A stretch of DNA of 64,000 nt. It comes from Bordetella parapertussis. Lineage in GTDB: Bacteria > Pseudomonadota > Gammaproteobacteria > Burkholderiales > Burkholderiaceae_B. Location of the stretch: contig CAMBFI010000003.1 of the NCBI GenBank assembly GCA_945865935.1, positions 1 through 64,000 on the forward strand, written 5' to 3'. A model generated the notes under the pieces. That model searched no databases, was not told the origin of the DNA, and saw nothing but the letters and a program-made list of their open reading frames with translations. Positions 49,977 through 60,526 of this stretch are shown here, one piece after another; the stretch's first letter is position 1, and each line of letters starts with the position of its first letter. A program made the position numbers and the translations under genes.

Positions 49977-50614
49977 TTGGCTGGTTTAGCAAATTTCGCA
50001 CGTAAGAACGCAATAATGCCAGGCAAAATCGACAAAAAGATAATGAACAAAATCACCAAGGTCAGGTTATCGCGCACAAAAGGCAGATTGCCAAACCAGT
50101 AGCCCGCGACGGTGAGCGACACCACCCAAATGATGGCACCCGTCACATTAAAGAATACAAATTTCTTTGGGTCGTACCGGGCGAAGCCTGCAACGAACGG
50201 CGCCAGCGTGCGGGCAAAGGGGATAAAGCGCGCGATGATCACTGTTTGACCACCATAGCGATCATAGAAACCTTGCGTGTAAGCCAAATGCTTGGGATTG
50301 ACTAGTGTTGTCCGTTCAATCAGAGCAGCCCCAAACCACCGGCCCACCGCATAGTTCACTGCATCGCCAACGATCGCCGCAGTTGTCAATAACGCGATGA
50401 GCAAATAGATATCCATCTTTCCCATCGCGCAAATCGCACCAGCGACAAACAGCAATGAATCGCCGGGTAAGAATGGCATGAACACCAAACCGGTTTCAGA
50501 AAAAATAATGACGACTAACAAAACATAAATCCAAACACCGTAGTTCTCAATGAACTGCAGCATTGTCTTATCAATGTGCAGCAATAAATCTAGCAAATTG
50601 GTAATCAAGTCCAT
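49973..50614 (-). CDS. DedA-family membrane protein
   Basis: The 213-residue membrane protein has the DedA/SNARE-associated signature: GLVFMPFLPGDSLLFVAGAIC, the ALLTTAAIVGDAVNYAVGRWFG block, and GGQTVIIARFIPFARTLAPFVAG with the conserved Arg residues. DedA proteins move lipid carriers or keep membrane energetics. ATG 50614 has a ribosome binding site (CTAGGAT); the frame upstream to 50650 overlaps the CoA-transferase gene. Confidence 0.93.
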
Positions 50615-50633
50615 AGAAAATCCTAGGTGTAAA

Positions 50634-51284
50634 TCAAACTGCCGACACATCCAACTTAGCAGCCGTCTTGGCTTTGATCTCGTCGACCGTTACGCCGGGC
50701 GCGAGCTCAAGTAATTTCAAACCACTGGGCGCCACTGCCATGACCCCTAGATCCGTAATCACCATATCGATTACACCCACACCGGTGAGGGGTAGTGTGC
50801 ACTGAGGTAATAACTTCAGATCAATGGTGCCGTCTTTTTTGTGCGCGACATGCTCCATCAGCACAATCACGCGACCCACCCCTGCAACCAGATCCATCGC
50901 CCCGCCCATGCCCTTGACCATTTTGCCGGGGATCATCCAGTTGGCCAGATCGCCCTGCTCGGACACTTGCATGGCGCCAAGAATGGCCAAGTTGATTTTT
51001 CCACCACGAATCATCGCGAACGAATCCGCCGACGAAAAAATGGACGAGCCTGGCAACGTCGTCACGGTTTGCTTACCCGCGTTGATCAAATCAGGATCGA
51101 CTTCATTTTCCAGTGGGAACTGCCCAATGCCGAGTAAACCGTTCTCGGATTGCAGCCACACCTCAATGCCTTTGGGCACATGATTGGCCACTAAGGTCGG
51201 CAGACCGATACCCAGGTTTACGTAAAAACCGTCTTTGAGTTCGCGCGCTGCACGCGCAGCCATTTCATCACGAGTCCATGCCAT
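50634..51284 (-). CDS. scoB: 3-oxoacid CoA-transferase subunit B
   Basis: The 216-residue beta subunit carries the family catalytic region SENGLLGIG (Glu in LQSENG forms the acyl-glutamyl intermediate) and starts [25 protein letters not shown]. With ScoA it moves CoA from succinyl-CoA to acetoacetate, allowing ketone-body use, with the resulting acetoacetyl-CoA split by thiolase (23484-24665). It lies 11 bp after scoA with a GGAGAA site. Confidence 0.95.
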   Translation of the reverse strand: MAWTRDEMAARAARELKDGFYVNLGIGLPTLVANHVPKGIEVWLQSENGLLGIGQFPLENEVDPDLINAGKQTVTTLPGSSIFSSADSFAMIRGGKINLAILGAMQVSEQGDLANWMIPGKMVKGMGGAMDLVAGVGRVIVLMEHVAHKKDGTIDLKLLPQCTLPLTGVGVIDMVITDLGVMAVAPSGLKLLELAPGVTVDEIKAKTAAKLDVSAV

Positions 51285-51295
51285 GATTATTCTCC

Positions 51296-51997
51296 TTAGC
51301 TCGCTGCGCGAACGGTGCGTTGTTCGATGCGTTTTTCGGGTGTTGCATTGATCACAATGCGATGCACGTAAATACCAGGTAGATGGATGTTTTCAGGCTC
51401 AAGCGTGCCATTTTCAACAATCTTCTCAACCTCAACCACGGTAATCTTTCCGGCCATCGCAACGGGCGGATTGAAATTACGCGCTGTCTTGCTAAAAATC
51501 AGGTTGCCACTGCGATCGGCGATGTATGCCTTGACCAATGACACTTCAGGCACAAGCGCGCGCTCCATGATGTACTGCTCGCCATCGAACTCGCGGATTT
51601 CTTTACCATCGGCCACAATCGTGCCCACGCCGGTCTTTGTAAAAAAAGCTGGGATCCCTGCACCACCTGCACGCAAGCGTTCGGCCAAGGTGCCTTGGGG
51701 CGTGAATTCGAGCTCAAGCTCGCCCGCCAGGTATTGCCGCTCAAACTCTTTGTTTTCTCCAACATAAGAGGCAATCATCCGGCGCACTTGTCGGGTCTGC
51801 AACAACATGCCAAGACCAAAGCCATCGACACCTGCGTTATTGCTGATGCATGTGAGATCTTTGGTGCCCAGATCACGCACCGCGGCAATCAGTGCCTCGG
51901 GAATGCCGCAAAGGCCAAACCCACCTACGGCGATGGTTTGGCCATCTTTAAGAATCCCGGTGAGCGCCTCTTTGGCGCTTGGATATAGCTTGTTCAT
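51296..51997 (-). CDS. scoA: 3-oxoacid CoA-transferase subunit A
   Basis: The 233-residue alpha subunit has the glycine-rich CoA-binding block [37 protein letters not shown] and [40 protein letters not shown] in family order. An AAGGAG site fixes the start at 51997. It is the first gene of scoAB and follows a thioesterase gene on the same strand by 33 bp. Confidence 0.95.
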   Translation of the reverse strand: MNKLYPSAKEALTGILKDGQTIAVGGFGLCGIPEALIAAVRDLGTKDLTCISNNAGVDGFGLGMLLQTRQVRRMIASYVGENKEFERQYLAGELELEFTPQGTLAERLRAGGAGIPAFFTKTGVGTIVADGKEIREFDGEQYIMERALVPEVSLVKAYIADRSGNLIFSKTARNFNPPVAMAGKITVVEVEKIVENGTLEPENIHLPGIYVHRIVINATPEKRIEQRTVRAAS

Positions 51998-52030
51998 GCA
52001 AACCGCTCCTTGGTTATCGCTTGTGTGTGA

Positions 52031-52474
52031 TTATCGACGATTTATAGACCTTGCCAATGCCTGAAGGACTTCAGGAGGCCAAGGGTGGGATTTACCCGAC
52101 TCAAAGTCCATCAACACCATGATTGACTTGCCCTGCGCGCACAACTCAAGCTGATCGCCTTGCACAACGGACAAATCGACGGCATGTTCCATGCTGGAGC
52201 GCCCGATATTGACCACCCGATGACTGACGCGGATGGTGGCCGGGTAAGTGATCGGTTTTTTAAAGTCGCAAGAACAATGGACAACCACGGGGTTCAGACG
52301 CTCGGACTGAGCAATACCACCCTCATAAAACATCCGAATGCGCCCTTCTTCCATATATCGGAAATAGTTCGCATTATTTAAATGATTAAGAGGATCGGCA
52401 TCGGCCCAGCGCATGGGCACATCCATATCAAAAATATCGCCAACGGCGAGAGTCGATCCGTCTGAGACAGCCAC
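52031..52474 (-). CDS. Acyl-CoA thioesterase (hotdog fold, 4HBT type)
   Basis: The 147-residue protein has the YbgC/4HBT-type signature MRWADADPLNHLNNANYFRYMEEGR, with the Asp and His-Asn of the active site, and a later CSCDFKKPITYPATIRV strand pair. It hydrolyses short acyl-CoA thioesters. Its place upstream of scoAB suggests CoA recycling with ketone-body metabolism. The substrate is not set. Confidence 0.88.
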   Translation of the reverse strand: MAVSDGSTLAVGDIFDMDVPMRWADADPLNHLNNANYFRYMEEGRIRMFYEGGIAQSERLNPVVVHCSCDFKKPITYPATIRVSHRVVNIGRSSMEHAVDLSVVQGDQLELCAQGKSIMVLMDFESGKSHPWPPEVLQALARSINRR

Positions 52475-52602
52475 AGAATTCTCCGCAAGAAACGCAAAAG
52501 GGTTGCTTCGGCTCTTTGCAAGGCCAAGACCGCAAAAAGTCTAACGGCCGTGCAATACAATCGAGCGATTAAACATCATACCTTTTAAGCAGGGAGACTC
52601 TT

Positions 52603-54249
52603 ATGTCTGCACGTGAATCGATGGAATATGACGTTGTTGTGGTCGGTGGTGGTCCTGCCGGTCTGGCAACCGCCATCAAGCTCAAACAGCTCGCGGCAGA
52701 GCGCGACCATGAGGTGTCGGTTTGCGTCCTGGAAAAAGGGAGCGAGATCGGCGCGCACATCCTGTCTGGCGCAATCATGGACCCCATTGCGCTGACCGAA
52801 CTGATCCCTGACTGGAAAGAAAAAGGGGCGCCGCTCGACACCGCAGTCACTGAGGATGAATTTCTGTTTTTGTCCCCCACTGGCTCGCGCAAGACGCCGG
52901 AATGGCTGCTGCCAGAGTGTTTCCAGAACCACGGCAACTACATCGTTAGCCTGGGTAACGTCGCGCGATGGCTCGGTGAACAGGCCGAGGCGCTTGGCGT
53001 AGAGATCTTCCCAGGATTTGCCGCCGCCGAAGTCCTGTATGACGACAAGGGCGCTGTGCGCGGTGTGGCCACGGGTGACATGGGTGTAGGACGGGACGGC
53101 CAACCAACTGACCAATATCAACAAGGGATGGAGTTACTGGCTAAGTACACGGTCTTTGCCGAGGGCGCGCGCGGACAGTTAGGTCGCGAACTTATCGCCA
53201 AGTTCAAGCTTGACGAGGGCCGTGACCCCCAAGCCTATGGCATTGGCATCAAAGAACTTTGGGAAATCGATCCAGCTAAGTCCAAGCCTGGCCTGGTCGT
53301 GCACACCGCCGGCTGGCCGCTCGACTCCGACACCTACGGCGGATCGTTTCTGTACCACCTGAACAATAACCAGGTTGCGGTGGGCATGGTGGTGGGCTTG
53401 GATTACGCCAATCCGTGGATTTCCCCTTTTGAAGAATTTCAACGCTACAAGACGCACCCTGCGATTCGGGGCACCTTCGAAGGTGGCAAACGCTTGGCCT
53501 ATGGTGCGCGCGCCATTACGGCGGGCGGATTACTGTCCTTACCAAAACTCATTTTCCCAGGCGGTGCGTTAGTTGGTTGCGAAGCGGGTTTCCTGAACGC
53601 TTCCCGTATTAAGGGTAGTCATGCAGCGATCAAGTCAGGCATGATGGTTGCGCAAGCCGCCTTTGATGCGCTACTTGCAGAGCGCAGCCACGACGAACTG
53701 CCAGCCTACCCAGCCGCCTTTGAGTCGTCATGGCTGCATGCTGAACTCAACAAGGCGCGCAACTTTAAGCAGTGGTTTAAAAAAGGTCGTGCGGTGGGTA
53801 CTGTGATGACGGGGATCGAGCAGTGGTTGCTAAAAGGCAATATGCCCTGGACGATCCATCGCACCAAGCGCGACCACGAGTGCCTGCAGCCTGCTGATCA
53901 ATGCCCACGCATCGAGTATCCAAAACCTGATGGTGTGTTGACGTTCGATCGTTTGAGCTCGGTGTTCATCTCCAACACCAACCACGAAGAGAATCAGCCG
54001 ATTCATCTGACACTCAAAGACGCCTCTGTGCCTGTGGCGATCAACCTTGGAAAATACGGTGGACCAGAATCGCGGTACTGCCCAGCGGGCGTGTACGAAT
54101 ATATCAAGGATGATCAGGGAGCCGACAAGCTACAAATCAACGCGCAGAACTGCGTGCATTGCAAAACATGCGATATCAAAGACCCCACACAAAACATCGT
54201 GTGGGTCGCCCCACAGGGCGGCGAAGGCCCGGTCTACACTGGTATGTAA
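52603..54249 (+). CDS. Electron-transfer-flavoprotein:ubiquinone oxidoreductase
   Basis: The 548-residue ETF-QO passes electrons from ETF (acyl-CoA dehydrogenases) to ubiquinone at the inner membrane. It has the FAD dinucleotide motif VVVGGGPAGLATAIKLKQ, the ubiquinone region with PKLIFPGGALVGCEAGFLN, and a C-terminal [4Fe-4S] site: YCPAGVYEY and CVHCKTCDIKDP. Length and motif order match the full family. A cupin gene follows 29 bp later. Confidence 0.96.
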   Translation: MSARESMEYDVVVVGGGPAGLATAIKLKQLAAERDHEVSVCVLEKGSEIGAHILSGAIMDPIALTELIPDWKEKGAPLDTAVTEDEFLFLSPTGSRKTPEWLLPECFQNHGNYIVSLGNVARWLGEQAEALGVEIFPGFAAAEVLYDDKGAVRGVATGDMGVGRDGQPTDQYQQGMELLAKYTVFAEGARGQLGRELIAKFKLDEGRDPQAYGIGIKELWEIDPAKSKPGLVVHTAGWPLDSDTYGGSFLYHLNNNQVAVGMVVGLDYANPWISPFEEFQRYKTHPAIRGTFEGGKRLAYGARAITAGGLLSLPKLIFPGGALVGCEAGFLNASRIKGSHAAIKSGMMVAQAAFDALLAERSHDELPAYPAAFESSWLHAELNKARNFKQWFKKGRAVGTVMTGIEQWLLKGNMPWTIHRTKRDHECLQPADQCPRIEYPKPDGVLTFDRLSSVFISNTNHEENQPIHLTLKDASVPVAINLGKYGGPESRYCPAGVYEYIKDDQGADKLQINAQNCVHCKTCDIKDPTQNIVWVAPQGGEGPVYTGM

Positions 54250-54278
54250 TCAACCTATTTTTTACGCGAGCAAACGCC

Positions 54279-54566
54279 ATGAGCACACGACCACAAGCAG
54301 TTCCGACTACACAAATCGACAACGAGCGCGTGATCGTCACGGAGTGGCGCTTTGCCCCCGGGGCAGAAACAGGCTGGCACACCCACGGCCACGACTACGT
54401 CGTGGTACCCATCGCGAACGGTTTGTTGCACCTAGAAACGCCCGAGGGCCTCAAAGAGTTTCCACTCAAGCTTGGTCAATCCTACACGCGTGGAGCGGGC
54501 GTGCATCACAATGTGATTAACGCCAGCGCCCATGAAGTCGCGTTCATCGAAATCGAAGTGCGCTAA
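54279..54566 (+). CDS. Small cupin-domain protein
   Basis: The 95-residue single-domain cupin has RFAPGAETGWHTHGHDYVVV, the G(x)5HxH(x)3-6 motif with His pair, and RGAGVHHNVINASAHEVAFIEIE for the second motif. It should bind a metal ion. Such lone cupins are of unknown substrate. The start is ATG 54279; the longer frame overlaps the preceding gene. Confidence 0.85.
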   Translation: MSTRPQAVPTTQIDNERVIVTEWRFAPGAETGWHTHGHDYVVVPIANGLLHLETPEGLKEFPLKLGQSYTRGAGVHHNVINASAHEVAFIEIEVR

Positions 54567-54598
54567 AACCTCCGTCAAACGCCAACAGGAAACCTGCC

Positions 54599-55552
54599 AT
54601 GCTCGATCCCAAAGCTAAAGCCCTGATTGATCTGGTCGCCGAGAAAGGCATTCCCCCAATGCACGCTTCGCCCCCGGTTGAGGCGCGGCAGTTTTATCGC
54701 GAGCGTCGCTTCTTTAGCCAGCCCGAGGCACCAGAGGTTGCAGAGAGTAAAGATATTAAAGTGCCGGGCCCGCTCGGCACAATTCCCGTGCGCGTGATTC
54801 GTCCTCTGGGCAGTCAAGCCGCTCAGACCTTACCGGCTCTCGTTTATTACCATGGCGGTGGGCATGTCATTGGCGACCTGGACACCCATGACACGCTGTG
54901 CCGCTCCTTAGCCAATCTTGCTGGTTGTGCCGTCTTATCCATCGACTATCGGATGGGGCCAGAGCACGTCATGCCTGCAGCCTCCGATGATTGCGTGGCT
55001 GCCACAAAATGGATACACGCGCACGCGGCGACGTTAAACATTGATCCGAAGCGTATCGCGTTGGGTGGGGACAGCGCAGGCGGGCACTTGGCCGCTGTAG
55101 TGGCGTTAACGCTTAAGCAAGACAATGCCTTTAAGCCTGTCCTGCAATTACTACTCTACCCAGTCACCGATGCCAGCCAAGAGCGCGAATCGATGCGCAC
55201 AAATGGCGAGGGCTATTTGTTGACTCGGGAAACCATGGCTTATTTTTTCGGGCACTACATGCCTGAGCAGTGGATGCGCAAGGACTGGCGCGGTTCGCCC
55301 ATGCTAGCCAAAGACCACAGTGGGTTGCCACCGGCCATGGTGATCACTGCGGGCTACGACCCCTTGCACGACGAAGGCCGAGACTACGCTGACAAACTAT
55401 CGGCCGCAGGTGTGCCCACACAATACATCTGCTTTGCGCGACAAATCCACGGCTTTATCCCAATGGGGCGCATCATCGACGAGGCCAACACCGCCGTCAA
55501 ACTCTGCGCCCAAACCCTCCGGGATCACTTCTTAAACGCCACAACCTCTTGA
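54599..55552 (+). CDS. HSL-family alpha/beta-hydrolase esterase
   Basis: The 317-residue hydrolase of the hormone-sensitive-lipase branch has the oxyanion motif YYHGGGHVIG, the nucleophile in GGDSAGGHLAA (Ser near 161) and the late Asp and His (AGYDPLHDEG; RQIHGFI). It cleaves short acyl esters. Its 3' end overlaps the convergent FAH gene by 28 bp. Confidence 0.92.
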   Translation: MLDPKAKALIDLVAEKGIPPMHASPPVEARQFYRERRFFSQPEAPEVAESKDIKVPGPLGTIPVRVIRPLGSQAAQTLPALVYYHGGGHVIGDLDTHDTLCRSLANLAGCAVLSIDYRMGPEHVMPAASDDCVAATKWIHAHAATLNIDPKRIALGGDSAGGHLAAVVALTLKQDNAFKPVLQLLLYPVTDASQERESMRTNGEGYLLTRETMAYFFGHYMPEQWMRKDWRGSPMLAKDHSGLPPAMVITAGYDPLHDEGRDYADKLSAAGVPTQYICFARQIHGFIPMGRIIDEANTAVKLCAQTLRDHFLNATTS

Positions 55553-56376
55553 CGCTGTTCTCCTAGACCGTCGATACCGAGGGTCATGACGTCGCCCGCC
55601 TTGAGGTAGCGAGGCTTGGGTTTTACACCCATGCCAACGCCTGGAGGCGTACCGGTGGTGATGACGTCGCCTGGCATCAGCGTCATGAACTCGCTGACAT
55701 AGCTAACAATCGTCTGCACATCAAAAATCATGGTCTTGGTGGTGCCAGTCTGGAAACGTTTGCCGTTCACATCCAACCACATACCGAGTTTTTGTGGATT
55801 CTTGATTTCGTCTGCCGTGACGAGCCACGGGCCGACCGGACCAAAAGTGTCGCAACCCTTGCCCTTATCCCACGTACCGCCGCGTTCGAGCTGATATTCA
55901 CGCTCTGACACGTCGTTAATCAGGCAATAGCCAGCGACGTGTTTGAGTGCGTCTTTTTTGCTGACATAGCGCGCTTTCTTTCCAATCACCACGCCAAGCT
56001 CAACTTCCCAGTCGGATTTCTTTGATCCTTTAGGCAACATCACCGGGTCATTCGGACCGCTCAAGCTGGTATCCGCCTTAAAGAAAATGATAGGCTCTTT
56101 CGGACAAGGCATGCCGGCTTCGGCCGCATGGTCTGAGTAGTTCAAACCAATCGCCAAAAACTTGCCCACATCAGCGAGTGGGACGCCATAGCGTGGCTTG
56201 CCTTTTACCAAGGGCAACGTACTCGTTTTAATTTTGGCGAGCTTGGACAGCGCAGCGCTCGATAGTTGCGCCGAAGTGATATCCGGAACCACGCCCGACA
56301 AGTCACGCAAGTTACCTTCTTTGTCGATCAGGCCGGGTTTTTCTTTACCTTTAGCGCCATAACGTACGAGTTTCAT
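55525..56376 (-). CDS. Fumarylacetoacetate-hydrolase-family protein
   Basis: The 283-residue protein has the FAH core: FLAIGLNYSDHAAEAG, EPIIFFKADTSLSGPNDPV, WEVELGVVIGKKARYVS (Glu ligands), CDTFGPVGPW and MPGDVITTGTPPGVGMG. It fits the FAHD1/ureidoglycolate-lyase/acylpyruvase group that cleaves C-C bonds in aromatic and keto-acid breakdown. With the SDR gene next to it, a small catabolic pair is likely. Confidence 0.92.
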   Translation of the reverse strand: MKLVRYGAKGKEKPGLIDKEGNLRDLSGVVPDITSAQLSSAALSKLAKIKTSTLPLVKGKPRYGVPLADVGKFLAIGLNYSDHAAEAGMPCPKEPIIFFKADTSLSGPNDPVMLPKGSKKSDWEVELGVVIGKKARYVSKKDALKHVAGYCLINDVSEREYQLERGGTWDKGKGCDTFGPVGPWLVTADEIKNPQKLGMWLDVNGKRFQTGTTKTMIFDVQTIVSYVSEFMTLMPGDVITTGTPPGVGMGVKPKPRYLKAGDVMTLGIDGLGEQRQEVVAFKK

Positions 56377-56426
56377 TGCTTCTCCTTGGATGAAGCGTTG
56401 AATTTAACAGCTATCGCGCGGTGTGA

Positions 56427-57197
56427 TCAATATGTTGCGCGGCCGCCAGAGATATCGAACACTGCACCGGTAGAGAAGCTGCAGGCATCCGAGGACAACC
56501 ACATCACCAAATGTGCGATTTCATCAGGAGCGCCAAAACGACTCATGGGGATTTTGGACAACATGAAATCAATATGCTCTTGCGTCATTTGCGCAAACAT
56601 TCCGGTACGTACTGCGGCAGGTGTAATGCAGTTGACTGTAATGCCCGTCTGGGCAAGCTCTTTGCCGAGAGACTTGGTGAGTCCGATCACAGCCGCTTTC
56701 GAGGCGCTATACGCCGAGGCGTTCGGGTTACCCTCTTTGCCGGCCACCGAAGCGATGTTCACAATGCGCCCTGCCCCCCGGCCTTGTGCTGCAAGCTTCA
56801 TCAGGGGAACGATTGCCTGACACGTGAGGAGCGTGCCGCGCACATTGATCGCAAACACACGATCCCATTCGCTCAGCGGATAGTCCACAACCGTTGCATT
56901 AGGACCGGTGATGCCAGCGCTATTGACCAGCATGTCGATGTTTGCACAAAAGTTTGTTGATGAAGTGAGCGCCTGCGCAACCGACGCTGCATCAGAGACA
57001 TCGACCTGCACCGAATGCACCTTGCTGCCATGCAAGTCTTGCGCGGCGCGTAGCGCTTGGGGATCACGATCCCAGATAGAGACACGGGCACCTGCGGCAA
57101 GAAACTGCTCAACACAAGCTTGGCCAATGCCTGCTGCGCCGCCCGTCACGACAGCGTGTTTGCCACTGAAGTCATAGCGCACCGTGTTTGTCATCAC
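56427..57197 (-). CDS. Short-chain dehydrogenase/reductase
   Basis: The 256-residue SDR has the cofactor motif TGGAAGIGQA, Asp in WDRD favouring NAD, the NSAG motif, catalytic Ser-Tyr-Lys (NIASVAGKEGN, YSASKAAVIGLTKSL) and a late SSDACSFSTGAVFDISGG. It oxidises or reduces a hydroxyl/keto pair. It sits upstream of the FAH gene on the same strand with a 50-bp gap. Confidence 0.92.
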   Translation of the reverse strand: MMTNTVRYDFSGKHAVVTGGAAGIGQACVEQFLAAGARVSIWDRDPQALRAAQDLHGSKVHSVQVDVSDAASVAQALTSSTNFCANIDMLVNSAGITGPNATVVDYPLSEWDRVFAINVRGTLLTCQAIVPLMKLAAQGRGAGRIVNIASVAGKEGNPNASAYSASKAAVIGLTKSLGKELAQTGITVNCITPAAVRTGMFAQMTQEHIDFMLSKIPMSRFGAPDEIAHLVMWLSSDACSFSTGAVFDISGGRATY

Positions 57198-57231
57198 ACT
57201 TCCTCGTTATCAGCGATCCCGAGGATGATCA

Positions 57232-57690
57232 CTAGACGTAGCGTCCTCCTGCACCAATCGCTACCGTGATCAAACCGAGAATCAAGTTTGTAAATATAAG
57301 GGGTCGAATCTTGGCGAGTGCTAGGCCGCCGGTTGGCCAATCTTTTGCAGCCACAGCAGATTTAAGCATACGAAAGGGCCCACCGTAGATATAAGCAAAA
57401 ATCACGGTCATGACCACAGCGATCAAGAGCATCGTATGCACATACCATCCTAGCTTGCCAAAGCTGCCTAACATGTGAATTAAACCAAAGCCTGACAGAA
57501 AGAGCAGAAGGATTGCGCCTTTCACCCACACGAAGAAGCGACCGAACACGCCACTAATCAGTGTCAGACGTTCTGGTGGCTGCAACACGCTTGCCGCAGT
57601 CGGGCGCAGTGCACTGTGCGCAAAAAACATCCCACCGACCCAAACTAGGGCAGCTAACAAATGCAACACCACCAAAAAGGCCATCAACAT
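57232..57690 (-). CDS. CopD-family four-helix membrane protein
   Basis: The 152-residue protein has four hydrophobic segments with VVLHLLAALVWVGGMFFAHSALRP (conserved His, the W-V-G-G-M block), LISGVFGRFFVWVKGAIL, and GWYVHTMLLIAVVM. The fold resembles CopD/HemJ. Function is not known, and it is distinct from the HemJ-like protein at 33507. ATG 57690 is preceded by GGAG; the frame upstream to 57750 has none. Confidence 0.8.
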   Translation of the reverse strand: MLMAFLVVLHLLAALVWVGGMFFAHSALRPTAASVLQPPERLTLISGVFGRFFVWVKGAILLLFLSGFGLIHMLGSFGKLGWYVHTMLLIAVVMTVIFAYIYGGPFRMLKSAVAAKDWPTGGLALAKIRPLIFTNLILGLITVAIGAGGRYV

Positions 57691-57815
57691 TGCGATCTCC
57701 AAACCTAGATTTACTGTGCCGCAGAAATCCACATGGATTCCAAGGCGCAAGATGGCCTAGAGTCTAACGCGCACTTCTCGTTCGCGTTTAAAAATCAGGC
57801 AAATCTTAGGGCTAT

Positions 57816-57843
57816 TAAAAAAGGGCCCGAAGGCCCCTTTTTA
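57816..57843 (-). terminator. Terminator after acs
   Basis: On the minus strand, AAAAGGGGCC-TTCG-GGCCCTTTTTT forms a stem with one bulged base, a TTCG tetraloop and a T-run, 26 bp past the acs stop. Confidence 0.82.
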
Positions 57844-57868
57844 TCACCGCAAGAAAACCCGAAGTCGC

Positions 57869-59848
57869 TCAGACCGGCTTGGACAACTGATCAAGAATCG
57901 CGGGGTTTTCTAAGGTAGATACGTCCTGTGTGACCACCTCACCCTTAGCCACGACACGCAACAAACGGCGCATGATTTTCCCGGAGCGCGTCTTGGGCAA
58001 GTTATCGCCGAAGCGAATCTCTTTTGGCTTGGCGATTGGGCCAATCTCTTTAGCCACCCAGTCACGCAACTGCTTGCCAATTGCGACCGCCTCATCACCC
58101 TCAGGCCGACTGCGCTTGAGCACGACAAAGGCCACCACCGCTTCGCCCGTCGTTGCATCTGGACGCCCCACCACTGCGGCTTCCGCAACCATCTCGTGAG
58201 CAACCAACGCGGACTCGACCTCCATGGTTCCAAGACGATGGCCAGAGACGTTCAAGACGTCATCAATCCGCCCCATGATCCAGAAACAACCATCCTTGTC
58301 GCATTGCGCACCATCACCCGCTAAGTAGTAACCACGCAACTCGGGAGGAAAGTAGCTCTTAATAAAACGATCTGGATCGCCCCAGATCGTGCGGATCATG
58401 GAGGGCCACGGACGTTTAATGACGAGAAAACCACCATGTCCTGCCTCAACATCACCCCCTACTTCATCCACAATTGCTGCGGTGATACCAGGCAAACGTG
58501 TCGTGCATGAGCCAGGCTTAAGCGGCGTCGCGCCAGGCAGCGGGGTAATCATGTGGCCACCGGTTTCTGTCTGCCACCAGGTGTCAACGATCGGGCAACG
58601 ACCGCCGCCCACATTGTTGTAGTACCACATCCAAGCCTCTGGATTGATGGGCTCACCCACCGAACCCAGCAGTCGCAAGCTCGACATATCGTAGGACTTG
58701 GGATGATGCGCTGCGACGGCGTCTGACGTCTTAATCAAAGAGCGAATCGCTGTTGGCGCAGTATAGAAAATTGAAACCTTGTGGTCCTGAATCATCCTCC
58801 AGAAGCGACCTGCATCAGGATAGGTCGGTACACCCTCAAACACGACCTGCGTCAAACCTGCAGCCAAGGGGCCATACGTGATGTAGGTGTGTCCTGTGAC
58901 CCAGCCCACATCGGCCGTACACCAGAACACGTCGTTCGCTTTCGCATCAAAGACCCACTGCATCGTGAGCTTTGCCCACAACAGATAGCCCGCGGAGGAA
59001 TGTTGCACGCCCTTAGGCTTGCCGGTTGAGCCAGACGTGTACAAAATAAACAAAGGGTGTTCGGCATTGACCGCGACGGGCGCGCATTCGGCCGCCTGCT
59101 TTTCTACTAAATCGTGCATCCATACGTCGCGCTTGGCATCCCAATTGACCTTGCCACCTGTGCGCTTGTAGACGACGCAATGGCGCACAGCCTCACAAGC
59201 GCCCATGCCGAATGCTTCGTCAACGGCTGGCTTGAGTGGAATCGCCCGACCACCACGCAGTTGTTCGTCGGCGGTAATCACCAGACTCGCACCGACATCC
59301 ACAATACGTTCGTGCAAGCTTTTTGCCGAGAAACCGCCAAACACCACCGAATGCGTGATGCCCAAACGAGCGCAAGCCTGCATCGCAACAACCGCTTCAA
59401 TCGACATCGGTAGATAAATGATTGACCGATCACCCGCCTTGTAACCAAGCGACTTTAATCCGTTCGCAAATTTGCACACGCGCTCGTAGAGCTGTTGGTA
59501 GGTAATCTTGAGGACTTCGCCCCCATCGGTTTCAAAGATAATTGCGATTTTGTTGGCGTTACCGTTCTTGAGATTTACATCCAAGCAATTAGCAGAGACA
59601 TTGAGCTCGCCGTCACCGAACCACTCAAAGAACGGCGCACGCGATTCATCAAGCACCTTGGTGAAAGGCTTGGTCCACTGCAACTGCTCGCGAGCCATCC
59701 GCCCCCAAAAAGCATTCGGATCCCGATCCGCTTCGTCAAGCAGTGCCTGATAGGCAGCCTGCCCTGAAACATTGGCCTGTTGGACAAAGCTCTGGGGTGG
59801 TGGGAATACGCGTGTTTCCACCATCACAGATTCAATTGAATTAGCCAT
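57869..59848 (-). CDS. acs: Acetyl-CoA synthetase
   Basis: The 659-residue enzyme activates acetate with ATP and CoA. Present are [21 protein letters not shown] (A3), [15 protein letters not shown] (A5), [41 protein letters not shown] (A7/A8 and hinge), and [14 protein letters not shown] with the acetylation-controlled catalytic Lys near residue 620. All catalytic parts are intact, in contrast to the shortened AMP-binding protein at 36474. A GlcG-like gene lies upstream. Confidence 0.97.
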   Translation of the reverse strand: MANSIESVMVETRVFPPPQSFVQQANVSGQAAYQALLDEADRDPNAFWGRMAREQLQWTKPFTKVLDESRAPFFEWFGDGELNVSANCLDVNLKNGNANKIAIIFETDGGEVLKITYQQLYERVCKFANGLKSLGYKAGDRSIIYLPMSIEAVVAMQACARLGITHSVVFGGFSAKSLHERIVDVGASLVITADEQLRGGRAIPLKPAVDEAFGMGACEAVRHCVVYKRTGGKVNWDAKRDVWMHDLVEKQAAECAPVAVNAEHPLFILYTSGSTGKPKGVQHSSAGYLLWAKLTMQWVFDAKANDVFWCTADVGWVTGHTYITYGPLAAGLTQVVFEGVPTYPDAGRFWRMIQDHKVSIFYTAPTAIRSLIKTSDAVAAHHPKSYDMSSLRLLGSVGEPINPEAWMWYYNNVGGGRCPIVDTWWQTETGGHMITPLPGATPLKPGSCTTRLPGITAAIVDEVGGDVEAGHGGFLVIKRPWPSMIRTIWGDPDRFIKSYFPPELRGYYLAGDGAQCDKDGCFWIMGRIDDVLNVSGHRLGTMEVESALVAHEMVAEAAVVGRPDATTGEAVVAFVVLKRSRPEGDEAVAIGKQLRDWVAKEIGPIAKPKEIRFGDNLPKTRSGKIMRRLLRVVAKGEVVTQDVSTLENPAILDQLSKPV

Positions 59849-59899
59849 GAAATATTGTCTCCTCGGTCACCGGGACGAATGCCCGTTTGAAAAAAAGTT

Positions 59900-60307
59900 T
59901 TATAACTTAAGTGCTGCAATCCCGGCTGTCGCGATCTGTGCATCTTCGGAGGACTGTACTCCCGACACACCGACCCCACCCACCGTGTGGCCTTCAACCG
60001 TAATTGGCACGCCGCCCTCGAGCATGCCTTGAATCAGCGGAGCCGACAGAAACGACATACGCCCGTTATTAATGACATCTTCGTAAACCTTAGAGGGACG
60101 CGCACCCATTGCGGCAGTATGCGCTTTAGCCGGCGCAATATGGGCCGAAATCGTATTCGCGCCATCCAGGCGCTGCAGACCGAGCAGATGCCCGCCATCG
60201 TCCACCACGGCAATCGTCACCGCCCACTTATTGGCTTGTGCGTGCGCTTTGGCAGCCGACAGAATCAAAGAAACATCAGCATCGGTCAACATGGGTTTGG
60301 TTTTCAT
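59900..60307 (-). CDS. GlcG/HbpS-family (DUF336) protein
   Basis: The 135-residue protein has the GlcG fold: ADVSLILSAAKAHAQANKWAVTIAVVDDGGHLLGLQRLDGA, then HTAAMGARPSK and the glycine-rich IQGMLEGGVPITVEGHTVGGVGVSG. The family is linked to glycolate use, heme binding or chlorinated-compound pathways; the role here is unknown. AAGGA precedes the start. It lies 51 bp upstream of acs and may be co-transcribed. Confidence 0.92.
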   Translation of the reverse strand: MKTKPMLTDADVSLILSAAKAHAQANKWAVTIAVVDDGGHLLGLQRLDGANTISAHIAPAKAHTAAMGARPSKVYEDVINNGRMSFLSAPLIQGMLEGGVPITVEGHTVGGVGVSGVQSSEDAQIATAGIAALKL

Positions 60308-60526
60308 AGGGAATCCTTAGTTTGTTCGAGAGCACTCGAGTCTTCAATTTTAGCTTTAGCGGCCCAAAAACTATCTCGACCATGGATACAGGCTTTATGG
60401 GTAGTTTGAATCGGGTTCATAGGGGCTTGGCAAGCAGTTTTGCAGGATTTCGCACTTTTTGTACTATGATTATGCCAAGCTAAGCTTGCACGAGGCTTGC
60501 CAAATCCTTTTTTTGTATTGAGTGCC